A stretch of DNA of 64,000 bases from Varanus komodoensis (taxonomy: Eukaryota > Chordata > Lepidosauria > Squamata > Varanidae), in contig NW_025335268.1 of the NCBI RefSeq assembly GCF_004798865.1, positions 86,858,934-86,922,933 of the forward strand, given 5' to 3'. Both the position numbers and the translations under genes were made by a program. The notes beneath the pieces are model-generated. The model did no database searches, was not told where the DNA came from, and worked only from the letters and a program-made list of their open reading frames with translations. Position 1 is the first letter of the stretch; every line of letters begins with the position of its first letter. This document shows, one piece after another, positions 37,681-49,382 of the stretch.

Positions 37681-37857
37681 ACACAATTCCAAGTCTGTCA
37701 AAAATTATGGTAGTTAATTTATTTCAGAACTCTTATTTAGTGCTTCTTCTATTCAATTTGTGATGCAATGAATCTTGACAAAAGGAATCGGTGACTAAAA
37801 TTTCATCAATCACTTTGTAAGATTTCTTACTAGGTGGATTCAGTAGTTTGCCTAATA

Positions 37858-38156
37858 TGGTGGTACCTTGGCTCACGAACTTAATCCATTCCACGATCAA
37901 ATACCCACATAAGGTTCAACGTAAATAGGGTTAATCCATTCTGTAAATATTTTTTTAATCACAGGGAAGATGGGCGTGATGGCCATCTCCCTCTCCCACA
38001 AGCATGACCGTGACTGCACCTGTGCAGGGAAGATGGGCACAATTGCGATCGTCACCCAATGCAGAGTTCGCGACCTGAGTCAAAATTTGCCCGAAATTTC
38101 TGTTCGTGAACCAATTTGGTCATGAACTGAAGCATTCGTGAGCTGAGGTACCACTG
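37858..38156. mobile_element. TA-flanked DNA transposon (GGTACC-end family), short copy
   Basis: TA at 37856-37857 and 38157-38158. Left TGGTGGTACCTTGGCTCACG pairs with right reverse complement CAGTGGTACCTCAGCTCACG. Shared inner blocks include GAACTTAATCCATTCC and ATAGGGTTAATCC. Tc1/mariner superfamily is inferred from the TA duplication. No coding capacity. Confidence 0.82.
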
Positions 38157-40229
38157 TACTTCTTTTCTATCTTGAACTGGTTATAAATCCAAGTACCTTA
38201 TTCTAAAAGGCCCATTTCCAGTCTTGATACTTCAAAACAACAACAAAAGCAGTAATTCATTATTTTAATAGAGAACACCAAAGAATTATCCACCATCTTC
38301 TACATGAAAGGGTTTGTTTTTGTTACGGGAGGCCTTAACCCAGTTTACTTGTTTAATAATACACATTTTAAAACACCTGTCAAGATCATAATCAACTCAG
38401 CATCTACAGAAGAATTGTAACTTATAAGAAGTACCACATTAAAAATAGGGTCAAAATCTATGCTAACAGAAGCATTACTAAGCCCCACTGGTAACAGTGA
38501 AGAAGTTAACATGTGTTTAAAACATGCACATGTATAATGAACCAAAATAAGTATCTAACCGAAGGTCCATGTTTAATACAAAGCCTACACTTTTGAAATA
38601 GTGAAACTGTTATGCTAACTTATAAAGACTCTTACTCTGAAGAAGAGCCATTCCAGTTGTGGCTCATCAAATCAAAGGCTACTGTATTTACTTGCAACAG
38701 CATTTTAACCAATCAAAGCAGCTATCTTTTGCTATACTTACAGATAAATAGCTTTTGTCAAATTTAAGAGCAGAGACAGATACAATGTATTGTAAGAGCT
38801 TGTCTTGTTAGATAGAAGTTATCTATTGAAATATATTAAGTGAAAAACAGATACATTGGAAACTATTAACTGGTCACAGCTGAATGATACAATTATATGA
38901 TGGTTAAAATCACTTTTCTTGACTTTTGGAATTCAGAATAATTAATAAGCTTATAAAATATACATTCTGTCAAATACGAAAGGTGTATTTAAATTATCTG
39001 ACTTTCAGGAAAATTTTAAAAGTGAACTTAGAGAAACAACACTGAAAACCTTTGCAATTAAGAGAAAAACAAAATGTATTCTAAAATCTTTCAAGCCTGG
39101 CTGAGACTCATTGCTCACATTTTAACAAGATCTGCATTAAACTCAGACAACTGGAAAACCCTGGCTCACATTCATCCTAAAGAGACTGCGAAACAGACTT
39201 TTTCCATATTAAGACCTCAGACTTAAAGGGTTTTTTGTTTTCTTGGCTGCTTCCCTCACACCCCTTTTGGCCTGCAAAGTGCTATTTATTTGAATTGGAT
39301 AAATGCTAGAATGTATTATCTTCTGTCCCATGCATTATGAGGGTTTTTGTCCATTTTAATTAAAAACTACAGCTATGGTTTTTCTACTGAAATCACTTTC
39401 AAATAAAGCAATTGACTGTGTGATTGCAGTTATGTGTTTATTGCCCCACATACAGTGGTAAATCCCAAATATTGTGGTAAGTCTGGGACAAGTTTTCCCA
39501 CAGACAGATTTCCAAATGCACAGAACTCAGAGTATTTCTGCAGTTATTTTTACCTCAGATAACTAACACTCAAGTATAAACTCAAAGCAAAACTAGCTTA
39601 AGGATCCTAGAATTAGATATGAAAACATAGGCACATGAGAATGAATAGAATTCCACAAAACTGGCTTTCTGCCATCATCATCACTTGAAAATGCACACTA
39701 AGTTATCTCAGTGCCATACTCTCTGTTTTTAATAGGCATAGGGAGGCTGAGGCAAAGACGCGATTCCTAATACCACCTCCCACCTATGCTGAAGTTTTCT
39801 CATCCAGAAAAGGTGCAGCAAGGGCTCAGTGCACTAGTTTACTTTGGTTTCATAGACGAAGAGGAGGAAGAGGAGGAGGGAATTAAAAACAACAACAGAT
39901 AGAGACTACACAGCCATCTTGTGAAATGATAAATACCCTTTTGATCTAAATCTCTCTCACACACATGGACATACAAATGTCCACACTGTGCTCTCAATAT
40001 TTGGGTGAGTTTTCACTCTTTTTATAGCCCACTCAATGGTTAAGAAATTTTGGACCAGCCCAGGAGAATCTAGGTTGTAACTCTCTCTGGGTCACACCAA
40101 ACGTGTGTTAAGCACATGCATGCTGGTCCAATTCTATAACAGTGGGGGTGGGATTAACTTTTGATGCTAAAAGGAGTATGTGAGAACAGGAAACCTATTG
40201 TTCTTCGACTGCCCCTACTTTCCTTCCTA

Positions 40230-40390
40230 TGTTTTGCTGTTTTAATCCTACTTTCCCCAGTGGCTAATTTTACACATTTACTACACTGCCCAATATATTT
40301 ACTACACTGTGGAAGCTCTCTGGGTGGTTAAATAATTTATGCACACCAATAAAAATTTTGGTGACAGATTCAGTCTGTGGGAAATAGCAG
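40230..40390 (-). mobile_element. Possible CR1 3' end trace
   Basis: CACTGCCCAATATATTTAC and GGAAGCTCTCTGGGTGGTTA resemble the reverse complement of a CR1 tail with paired GC box. Weak. Confidence 0.3.
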
Positions 40391-43300
40391 GGGGAGATAA
40401 GAGGGTATGGGTGTTGCATCCATCCCCACATGCCCTTTAAAGGAACTCAAGTTGGCTTACAAAATTCTACTCCTGGAAGAAAGAGGCAATGAGTGAGGAA
40501 GAGTTCATACATGCAGCACTGTTTCTGAGTGGCAGCCACACATGCATTTTATGTATTTGTGCAGAGCTCTTCACAGCCATGCCTTCTGGGATGCCATATC
40601 CAGGGCTTCAGGCTGAAACCTCATAATCTGAAGCTGCTTCTGCAAGGTGTTTCAGCTCGTGTACAGTACATACTTCATGTAGTTTGCACTGGTGTTGCTT
40701 GCCAGATTGCCAGGGCCACAGAACTCCTTGGCCTGACAAGCCAAACATCTCAGTCTTAGCCTCTCTCATGTACAATATAGATACAGCAGCAGCAGCAGCA
40801 ACCACGGTAAGTAATACCCGTGGTTCTTATCAGGAATGTTGAGAGGGAATTTTGAGAGCATTCTAGAAAGTCTAGCATTGCTATATTATTCAGCAGACAG
40901 AAATAGACATTGAAATCTATTTCAAATTATTTCTACGTTACAGTATAGGTGTAAAAATTAAAAGGAGGTTTAAGATTCTATCCTAATCCTTCCTGCTTAC
41001 AAAAATCTTTCATCTTGCCTGAAACTTCAGTACAAAATTTACATTTCTCTGTTCCCACTATCAATTCAAAGATAAAAGAACCATTTCCAGAAACAAAATG
41101 AATTCTGCTTTCACCTTACACTCTAATGGATTTACAATCTGAATGAAAACATTTATTTCCTGTGGCTTTTTCATCTCAGAAGTAGGTTACTGTTTTTTCA
41201 TATTAAATGGGATTTTGATTAAGACTGCATCCTCTGGAAAACAGTCATTGAAAAGAGAAATAAAAACAATAAACTATACTATCTTATCTTTATGTATCCT
41301 TAAATATTCCATTTATAACATTTATGCAATCATCCTATCTTTGTTTCACCCAAGTACAAATTGACAACCTTTCATAATAACACACTACAAACTGTATTGC
41401 AGAATTAATGAAAGCAAAACATTTTCCAAATAAGTTAATCTGCAAAATTTAAACAATAGTTTCTCCTTTTGGTGTCCACCGGCACACTACACTACAAAAT
41501 ACATCCAAAAATTTGTGCTGAAATACTCATACTCATTTGTTCACATGTTGTATTTACAAGCAGTGCACCTGACAAACCAGAACAGTCACTGAGAAGTGAA
41601 CCGTGGGTTCTCACTCCAGCTCATTAGGGAGAGACAAGCCAGAAATACTGGTCCACATGTCACACTGAACAAACCAGGCACAGTTCTGTGGGTGGCTGAG
41701 GTAGCATTCAAGTAGCATTTAAGAACATGTATATCAATTCTAAGACAGGTTCCCCTGAAACTATGGCTTATCAGGACAAGTGAAAAGAACTATTCTGTAT
41801 CAGATTTGGAAAATAGTGCATTTAATGCAAAGAGACTCGTATTTCAAAATATACTTGTGTGCTCCACTATTATTGTATATGTCTTTATGCATAGTGATGT
41901 CCCATTTTTCAATGTTTGGCGATTAACAACAGCATACAATAATAAATAGATTCTGCTCTTGAGATCAGTATTCTTAGGAAGAAGCTACTATAGTTTATTT
42001 TCTCAGTAAAATGAGGTAGCATGTGTGTCACATATGTGCAAGTCTATTTGATGAGTGGATTTCTGTGAAGGGCATTAATAAATGTATAATACTATCTTTA
42101 CAATTCCAGCAATCCTTCATCAACACCAAGAGACCACAATAATATTTGACAGGTCAGGAGGTTAATATTTCTCAAGTCATGCCAAAAATAAACAGATGGA
42201 AACAGTACAATGAAGTTAGCAATTTTGTGCCAGCTATTTTGTTCAAGGATAAATATAGACTTTAGCCTACAGTTTGCAAGACCTCATCACTCCAAGAAAC
42301 ACTGACTTCATTCATTATAGGCATTTTGTTATGTTCTCTAGGGACAGAGGTGTGTGGGAATCCCACATGCAGATATTAAAAGAAATTACTTATGTATCAT
42401 CCAGGTGCGTAAGGAAAATAAGCCCCAGAGATTCTTAACCCTTTTGCCTTCTGCCCTGCCCACCTGTAGAATGAGTCTCTTCACAAGCTTCTCCAATACT
42501 GAATTGGGTCCAGGGGCTGATACAGCCATTGCCCTAAGGTGAAGGTGCAAGTGCTTACATGTGGGCTTTCTTCTCAGTGCCAACAACATCACATCTGCAT
42601 GACAATGCTTTTGAAACTTTAGAAAACAGATTATGGTGCAGTTTTTAAAAAAGAATAGTGAACTAGAGCATAAGGCTCCATAGGAAAAACTTGCCTTATC
42701 AGATGGACCTATAAAACAGACCTATTTGGTAGCATCTTTTTGAATCCAGGTATTTGATCCAGTTGGTTATTGCCTATGCAAGTTCATGGCACATCACACC
42801 TTTCTAACTTTAAGGTAAACTTAATTTTCCTCTGGCATGGGATAAATGTGATGTCATCAAATTATGAGGTGGAATCAGGCATGAAGTTATATCATTAGGT
42901 ATGTCCACTCAGTATGGACGTATGGAAGAACTGGGTCCAAAGGACTCAATCACCTAGAAGTTATACCCTGGAGGCTACTAGAAATCTATCTGCAGAAGGA
43001 GGAAACTATATTATTTATCTCCTAAGCTGTAATTTCCCAAGACATCTAACAGAAGTAGATGCCAGAGGACTACGATTTTTTTTCTTCCCATTTCCTGTCT
43101 GTTTTGTAGCAATGGTGTAACCTAGGCAGAAGGTAGCTGATTACCTGCTTTTCAGAAGGATGTAAATGTTCCACTTATGAATGGAATCTTCCTGATTCAG
43201 AAGGGTAATAAACCTGTCTGTGACGGTAATGTTTGGCAGAAGTAGTAAATCCAATGAAAGAATGAATTATCTGCTATGGCACCTATATATGTTCAGTTTG

Positions 43301-44577
43301 TGTATGGAGTCTCAGATATGCAGAAACAAAATTAACTTGCTCCTTTGAGTTGAAACCAAGGTCACCATGACTTCAATCAATTACTATTCATACTTTTAAC
43401 ATATCATTTTTATACTTTCAGGGAGATGGGGATCCTTAGAGTTTCTTTAGGTGACCTAAAGGAACTGTCAATGGATAACTGATTTTCAGAAATGTCATTG
43501 GCTCACATTTGGGCATCAGTAAATCCTCAACTAGTTTCTTAGAAATCTAACTTAAGTGAAGCCTACAAACAAGTCTGTTTTAGCTCAGTAACCTCAGATC
43601 TTTTTACAAAATGAATCTGAATAAAAAGAGTGCAAATGTGCACTGTGGAATTAGAAGTGCCCTCTGGATATCCCCTTCTATGTTCCCCTTTATGCCTTCC
43701 CTTTCCTTTTCTGTAATGTCTATGTTACCCATTAACCAAAGGCAAGATATGCTACTGTAATAGGATATATTCTCATGAATTATATGGAGCAACTGCTTTC
43801 CCTTTCCAGATGAGACTGATTTATTTATCCATAGAAAATTAAGTGTATTAACTTGCCATTTGATGAAAGCAAAAAGTTCTTCAACAAAAATTATGTTCAA
43901 GCCAAAGGAGAAAAGGAAAAGGGAAGCATGCAAGCCCAAGGTTTGTTACGGCTCATCCTTGCACCAGTAAAACATGGTTTGACATTACATACAAACCCTC
44001 CTATTGTCTTTAGGGCAGATTTTTATCCCCTGTGTCCCACCAAGCAGAATATAGCCCACACAAAACAACCTGACAGGTGAAAGATTTATTTATTTATTGG
44101 TGCAAGATTTTGATCCCATTCAGGAAGCAAAAAAGTCAGCGTTCAAGGCAGCCATGCATGATTGGTGGGCTGAATTCAGTATTGACTGATTACAAGTTAT
44201 AAAGATCTTCTCTTACGCTTTTGTTGTCAAATAAAAGTTGGCCTGTTCCAAATTGCTACAGGAATGAAGAGCAAAACGGCATCACTCTTCCTCTTTGTAT
44301 TCATGTGCACTTCCTACTTATTTCATCTTGAAACTCTTGACAACGCTCTACTTACAGTGTATTTAACAATACTACTGCAGAACACACTAACCAAACTACA
44401 ATCTTTTCTCAAGAGCATCTGAAAGCAGTCTTTCTGTTGCTATAGATAGAATGTTTCAATTGCATCCTAGCTCCAGCAACCTTAAAATGTGTGCTGTTAA
44501 AATACTGGTGGGCTTATCAGTACTGCAATAATACAAAAAATTAGTAAATATTGCCTATATTATTGTCTAAATCCACC

Positions 44578-46505
44578 TTAAGTACTATTTATGTATACAT
44601 TTATAAGCAACAATTTGCTCCAACCAGGGTCTCCAAAGCAACATATAATTAAAACTTAAAACAATTTAAAATGGAACATTTTAAAGCTTTGTGACAATTT
44701 CAAAACTTTAAAAATAGATTTCAAACTTTAAACCATTACCAACAGTATAATTAAGAGTAGGAGAGAATCTTAAAAACTAAGCGCGAAGCTAAGACAGTAA
44801 AGTGCAAAACTATGCATGTACAGACAGAAAAGGTCCTCCAACACCTAGCAGCCCCCAGTCAGAGAGCTAGCTGGATAATAATGGGAGTTGTTGGATTTCA
44901 TTGGATTATATCCAAAAATACTAAAAATACACATGTGGCCAAATACCAAACCAAAACCCGACCCCACAAAACATGTACTAGGCCTACCAAATCTGAACAA
45001 GGGCTAACCTAACTTCTTTTAAGAGGGAGATCCACAGTGGGAAATTCCATAAAGGAAGTTCTATCTTATGTTTACACCAACCTAATCTTTTTTGTTGGTA
45101 GCACATACAGCAGTCCATCCAAAGATGATCTTAAAACTACAAGCAGGTCCTTATGGGATGAGGTAGTCTTTCAAGCACCACCAGCTGGAATTCTGCAGGA
45201 AACGGAGTAGCCACACCAAGGTGGAGAAGGGAAGAAAGTATGTAACCCTAAAATATGGTTAACAGCCAGAAAAGCTGATGTACAAACTGATGTAAACTAG
45301 TATAATATAGCCAACAACCACTGACCAGAAAATAATCTAGCTAATGTATTTTCCAGATTCTTTCCAAGGACAGCCTCAGATAAAGTGTATTGCAATAACC
45401 TAACTGGGAAATTAAGACGTAGACTACTGTGGCCAGATGCCTTCTCCAGGAAGGAGTACAGCTGGTGCACCTGTTAAAGCTGGGCAGAGATAGCCTCGGT
45501 CACAACAGCAACCTGATTCTTCAAGAGCAATGCTGGTTCCAGAAGCACCCACAGTGATCTTGATTCTTCAGAGACAGCCTCATCCAATCTAGAACATTCT
45601 GTACCTTCAACCCTAGATAGCCTCCTTACTGAGGGAGACTGCACCTGTCCTGTCTCGACTTAGCCCCAGCTTGTCAGTCCACATCCAATTCATCGCTGTT
45701 ACGTTCATGCAATAGTTCAGGGCTTCTGCAGACTGGATATCATCAGCATAATGGTGAAATCCAGTCTCAAAACTCCAGATGACTTTTCTGAATGGCTTCA
45801 TATAGATATCAGTATAAGGAGATAAAACAGAATCCTGAAGAACCATAAACAGGAAATTTGGCTTATTTGAATTTGTGAGATTTTCTATCCCCATCCAGTG
45901 ATTGGAAACAAGAAAAGTTGAGGTTTTCCGTGAAGTGGGGACACCATGACTTGCTGATTTTCTTCAAACCACCAACAGAATTTCCATCCATTACTTAATT
46001 TTCTTGAACACGATTAGTTCAAAATGATACCCCAAAACCATATGGCTTACTGCTATTTGTGTAAACAGCACTAGTCATGATAAAGACACATACTTTCCTG
46101 GTGTTGATGTTTGAAAATGCTACTGGTAGTTTGAAAAAAGGAAGCAAATTGTGGTTTGAGTTACAGATCCAGAAGTCCATAAGCTGGTACAACACACGCT
46201 GCAGTAAATCAGCACCACTGCATAGGTAGAAAATTGGATTCCACAACCAAATATCCCTCACACATATCTAGGCCAGAAGCCATGGAACTATGGAGGAGTC
46301 CACTAGCAACACTTTCTCAGAATGTTCAGCCAGGGAAGATTCGAACCATGGCAACACAGTGTCTCCAAGACTCATACCTGACAAACCCTCCAAATAGCTA
46401 CCATAGACAATGGTATTCAAAGTCACCAAACTCTCCCTGTCTAGTTTCTGCTATATGTTATCCACCAAGGAACTCAAGGGTGACTCAGTCTCAAAATGCA
46501 GCCTA
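44578..46505 (-). mobile_element. Old CR1 LINE, 3' segment (split by younger CR1)
   Basis: Minus-strand coding remains run from DPFHSGLRLHFETESPL near 46500 through LNTIVYGSYLEGLSGM and DTVLPWFESSLAEHSEKVLL near 46290, then SPYTDIYMKPFRKVIW and HHYADDIQSAEALN near 45720-45850, and WMWTDKLGLSRD. The YADD catalytic motif is kept. The 3' part ends in A/T-rich sequence near 44578. Frames shift several times, and about 370 bp near 45895-46262 do not fit the family and may be a further insertion. A foldback-MITE-like patch lies at 44832-44905. Its 5' continuation is at 47856-48130. Confidence 0.75.
44832..44905. mobile_element. Short foldback MITE trace
   Basis: GTCCTCCAACACCTAGCAGC and AATGGGAGTTGTTGGATT match parts of the palindromic family at 20286. 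Partial, inside the old CR1. Confidence 0.4.
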
Positions 46506-46514
46506 AGCCCAGAA

Positions 46515-47855
46515 TGGAAAGGATCTATTTGTTTATTTATTTAAAGTTTTTATATGCTGTCCCCATTGCTACACAGCCTCGGGATGGCTCACAACACAAA
46601 TAAATAAAACAAATAAAATTACAATTACAATTAAAACTTGGAAACACACTGGCTGCATAATTAAAACTATAAAGATTAAAGATTATTAAAATATGTTTAA
46701 ATAAAAAGGTCTTGGCCTGGCGCCAGGCGGACCTCTCTGGGGAGTGCATTCCACAGATGGGGCGCCACCGCAGAGAACGCCCTCCTCCAGGTACTTTGCT
46801 TCCTGATATCTCTTACGGAAGGCTCCCGGAGGAGAGCCCCTGCTGCCGATCTCAAGGGGCGGGAGGACAATTATGGCTGCAGGCGTTCCTTCAAGTATCC
46901 GGGTCCCAAGCCATTAAGGGCTTTATAAGTAACTACCAACACCTTGAATTGAGCCCAGACTTAGACGGCAAGCCAGTGAAGCTGGTAGAGGACTGGGGTT
47001 ATATGAGAATAATGCCCAGTCCTCGTCAGCAACCTGGCTGCTCTATTTTGCACCATCTGAGGTATCCGGACTGTCTTCAAGGGCAGCCCCACGTAGAGCA
47101 CGTTACAGAAATCCAACCGGGAAGTAACCAATGCATGCGTCACTGTTGCTAGGCAGTCATCCTCCAGGTAGGGATGCAGCTGATGGATCAGCTGAAGCTG
47201 ACAGAAAGCGCTCCTCACCACCACTGACACTTGAGCTTCCAAAGTCAGCTCCGGGTCGAGGAGCACTCCCAAGCTGCGGACCCTGTCCCTAAGAGGGAGT
47301 GCAACCCCGTTCAGGACAAGGTCCAGGTCTCCCATCCCGAAGCCCAGCCCACCTACCAACAGGACCTCCGTCTTGTCTGGATTGAGCTTCAGTTTATTGG
47401 CCCTCATCCAGCCCATTACCTCGGCCAGGCACCGCTTCAGTACAGCCACTGTCTCACCTGGATTGGTTGAAAATGAGAGGTAGAGCTGGGCATTATCAGC
47501 GTACTGATGATTCCACAGCCCACACCTCCTGATGACCTCCCAGCAGTTTCATGTAGATGTTGAAGAGCACGGGGGACAAAATAGACCCCTGTGGAACTCC
47601 ATGGCCTAACTGCCATGGCGCAGAGCCATAGTCCCCCAGCACCACCTTCTGGAATTGGCCATCGAGGTAGGAGTGGAACCACTGCCAAACAGTGCCTCCT
47701 ACTCCCAGCCCCCTTAGCCTATCCAGAAGGATACCATGGCCGATGGTATCGAAAGCCGCTGAGAGGTCCAGGAGAACCAACAGGGATGCACTCCCCCTGT
47801 CTCTCTCCCTGCACGGTCATCATACAGGGCGACCAAGGCAGATTCAGTACCAACC
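46515..47855 (-). mobile_element. Younger CR1 LINE, 5'-truncated
   Basis: The best-preserved LINE in the window. Minus-strand reverse transcriptase: GTESALVALYDD near 47845, LLDLSAAFDTIGHGILLDRL near 47775, GVPQGSILSPVLFNIYMKLL near 47590, MRANKLKLNPDKTEVLLVGG near 47410, QNRAARLLTRTGHYSHITPV and LYQLHWLAV near 46980. After one stop the C-terminus continues as YKALNGLGPGYLKERLQP, then RRAFSAVAPHLWNALPREVR to GQDLFI near 46705, and the 3' UTR with a TTTAAATAAATAAA tail near 46520. The core around the YADD region is shortened: the frame between NIYMK and the next block is short and altered. Endonuclease and ORF1 are absent. Confidence 0.92.
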
Positions 47856-48130
47856 AGCTTCTTCTGAGAAGCCTAGAGTCACCATCACTTGTTCTAGGAC
47901 TTTGGCTAGTAAAGGAGTGTTGAAGACTGATCAAGAGTTATCAAAGGTAACCCAGCATATGACCTTACCTCAGCTACCTTTAAGCAACTGGGACATAGCC
48001 CTCCCTCAAAGAAGCATTGGCCGCACAGCTGACTAGTTTTCCTGTTGCAGCATTTAGTAACCAACATGGATAAGAGTCCAACAAACAACTGGTTGGTCTC
48101 TCTCCTCCCTTGTTCACACCATCAGGTTGA
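47856..48130 (-). mobile_element. Old CR1 LINE, 5' segment (split by younger CR1)
   Basis: Minus-strand remains NASLREGYVPVA near 47995 (family SLREGxVPxxLK) and VFNTPLLAKVLEQVMVTLGF then SEEAGW down to 47857 (family NYRPVSNLPFLAKVLE). The next expected residues, LDPFHSG, resume at 46505 on the other side of the younger CR1. Confidence 0.7.
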
Positions 48131-49330
48131 ACGTGATGAAACTCACCCATTAAAACTGAGCTGATTTTGCTGAATAGAAGCCAAAACCAGCATTTAGCTT
48201 GCCATAATACTTTCAGATGTACTAAAATCATCATTCTTTAATCATTCATTAGAAAACAAATTTTAAATAAAATGCATTTTGTTTTTTAAAGCAACCATTA
48301 CAGAAAATTCTAAAACAGCAGGTTTTAAAGCCATACAAAAGTATGGGAAAAATTATTTACTAATTGTATTGTATAGCAAAATTTGCAGGACAAAATATTT
48401 CCTAGGCTGTGTCGACAACATTTTAGATTTGTTTCAAGAGGTTATTTAAATAGATGATAACTGTTATCAAGACCTGTTATCACTAAATCAGCCTTATTTC
48501 ACCATCAGCAGTGACAGCTCTTGGCTTTGAAACAAATAGTACATTGTACAATACTGAATTTAAATAAGAGGAACCAGAGGATATAAGTTACAGGTAGGAT
48601 GAACACTAAAATTCTCACATCTGCTCTAATGCATGAAACACTACACATTCAAATAGGAAAAAAGGTGGCACTGAAATATAGAACTATGAGCATATAAACT
48701 AAACTGGGTTTACTTGCTTAGCCAAGGTTTCTTTGATTGCCTCATGGAACCTGAATCTTTTTATCTGAGTGCATGCAGGCTTGTATAAAAAACAGCTGAG
48801 TTTTTTTTAAATTAAAAAAATAGATAAAAGCTCCCACTGTTCCATTAGTAAAGAACTTTGATTATTAAAAATGCATATTTCTGATCTATTTTTCTATTGC
48901 TCTTGTTAATTTAGAATTATCAACAATTTGTGGAAGACCATAGATAGCTATAATTGGATTTCTTTAATTCAAAGGTGAAGGCTGCAGACTGCAGTCTTTT
49001 AAAATTGCATCAGTACATCACAGGCAATATGTGACTCGATATGTTTTAGCCAATGAGCCAAACTCCTGCTCTCATATGGAAAACCTCTCAATTTTTTATG
49101 AAATAATGCCATGCTTACCCAAAAAGGTACATGTTCTCTTCATTACAGAGCCTCTTTAAAAATCAAGAGCTATTAAAGCCTTAGACACAATTTGAAAACA
49201 GTCAGTCACTGAAAGCATAAATAAAAGTAATATTAAATTTAACTTAAAAACAGACATAATCCCGAAGAGTTCTGTATTTCAAGGGAAAAATACCCCATTA
49301 TTCCTAATCACAAATATTAAACTGACTTAC

Positions 49331-49382
49331 GATGTATGTGATGTACTGTATTCTGGAATCTTTGGCTCAACATCACTTTTTC
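49331..49382 (-). CDS. AFF3: AFF3-like gene, internal exon C (52 bp)
   Basis: Internal exon with acceptor CTTTCTAAG and a strong donor GTAAGTCAG on the minus strand. It enters in phase 1: the last base of exon B plus GA makes Arg. It then reads KSDVEPKIPEYSTSHT and leaves with TC, phase 2. The expected AFF3 segment here, recalled as RCDTPTKTQPAG and onwards, starts with the same basic-x-Asp pattern but otherwise differs, so this is a fast-evolving linker rich in Ser, Thr and Pro. No domain is visible. Support comes mainly from perfect phase fit with both neighbouring exons and from position; residue identity alone would be weak. Confidence 0.78.

Larger units (their letters stand above)
24315..49330 (-). 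other. Intron between exons C and D
   Basis: About 25 kb of intron, phase 2. CR1 pieces, a Bov-B fragment, a TA-flanked element and short palindromic repeats are listed separately. Nothing I can name lies in 29941-33690, 34870-37070 or 38159-40230, and only weak repeat traces lie in 40390-44570. The unassigned AT-rich parts may include conserved noncoding elements, which cannot be judged from one sequence. Confidence 0.6.

Noticed and set aside
46712-48036. Plus-strand frames of 110-146 codons
   Set aside because: They are antisense shadows of the CR1 reverse transcriptase.
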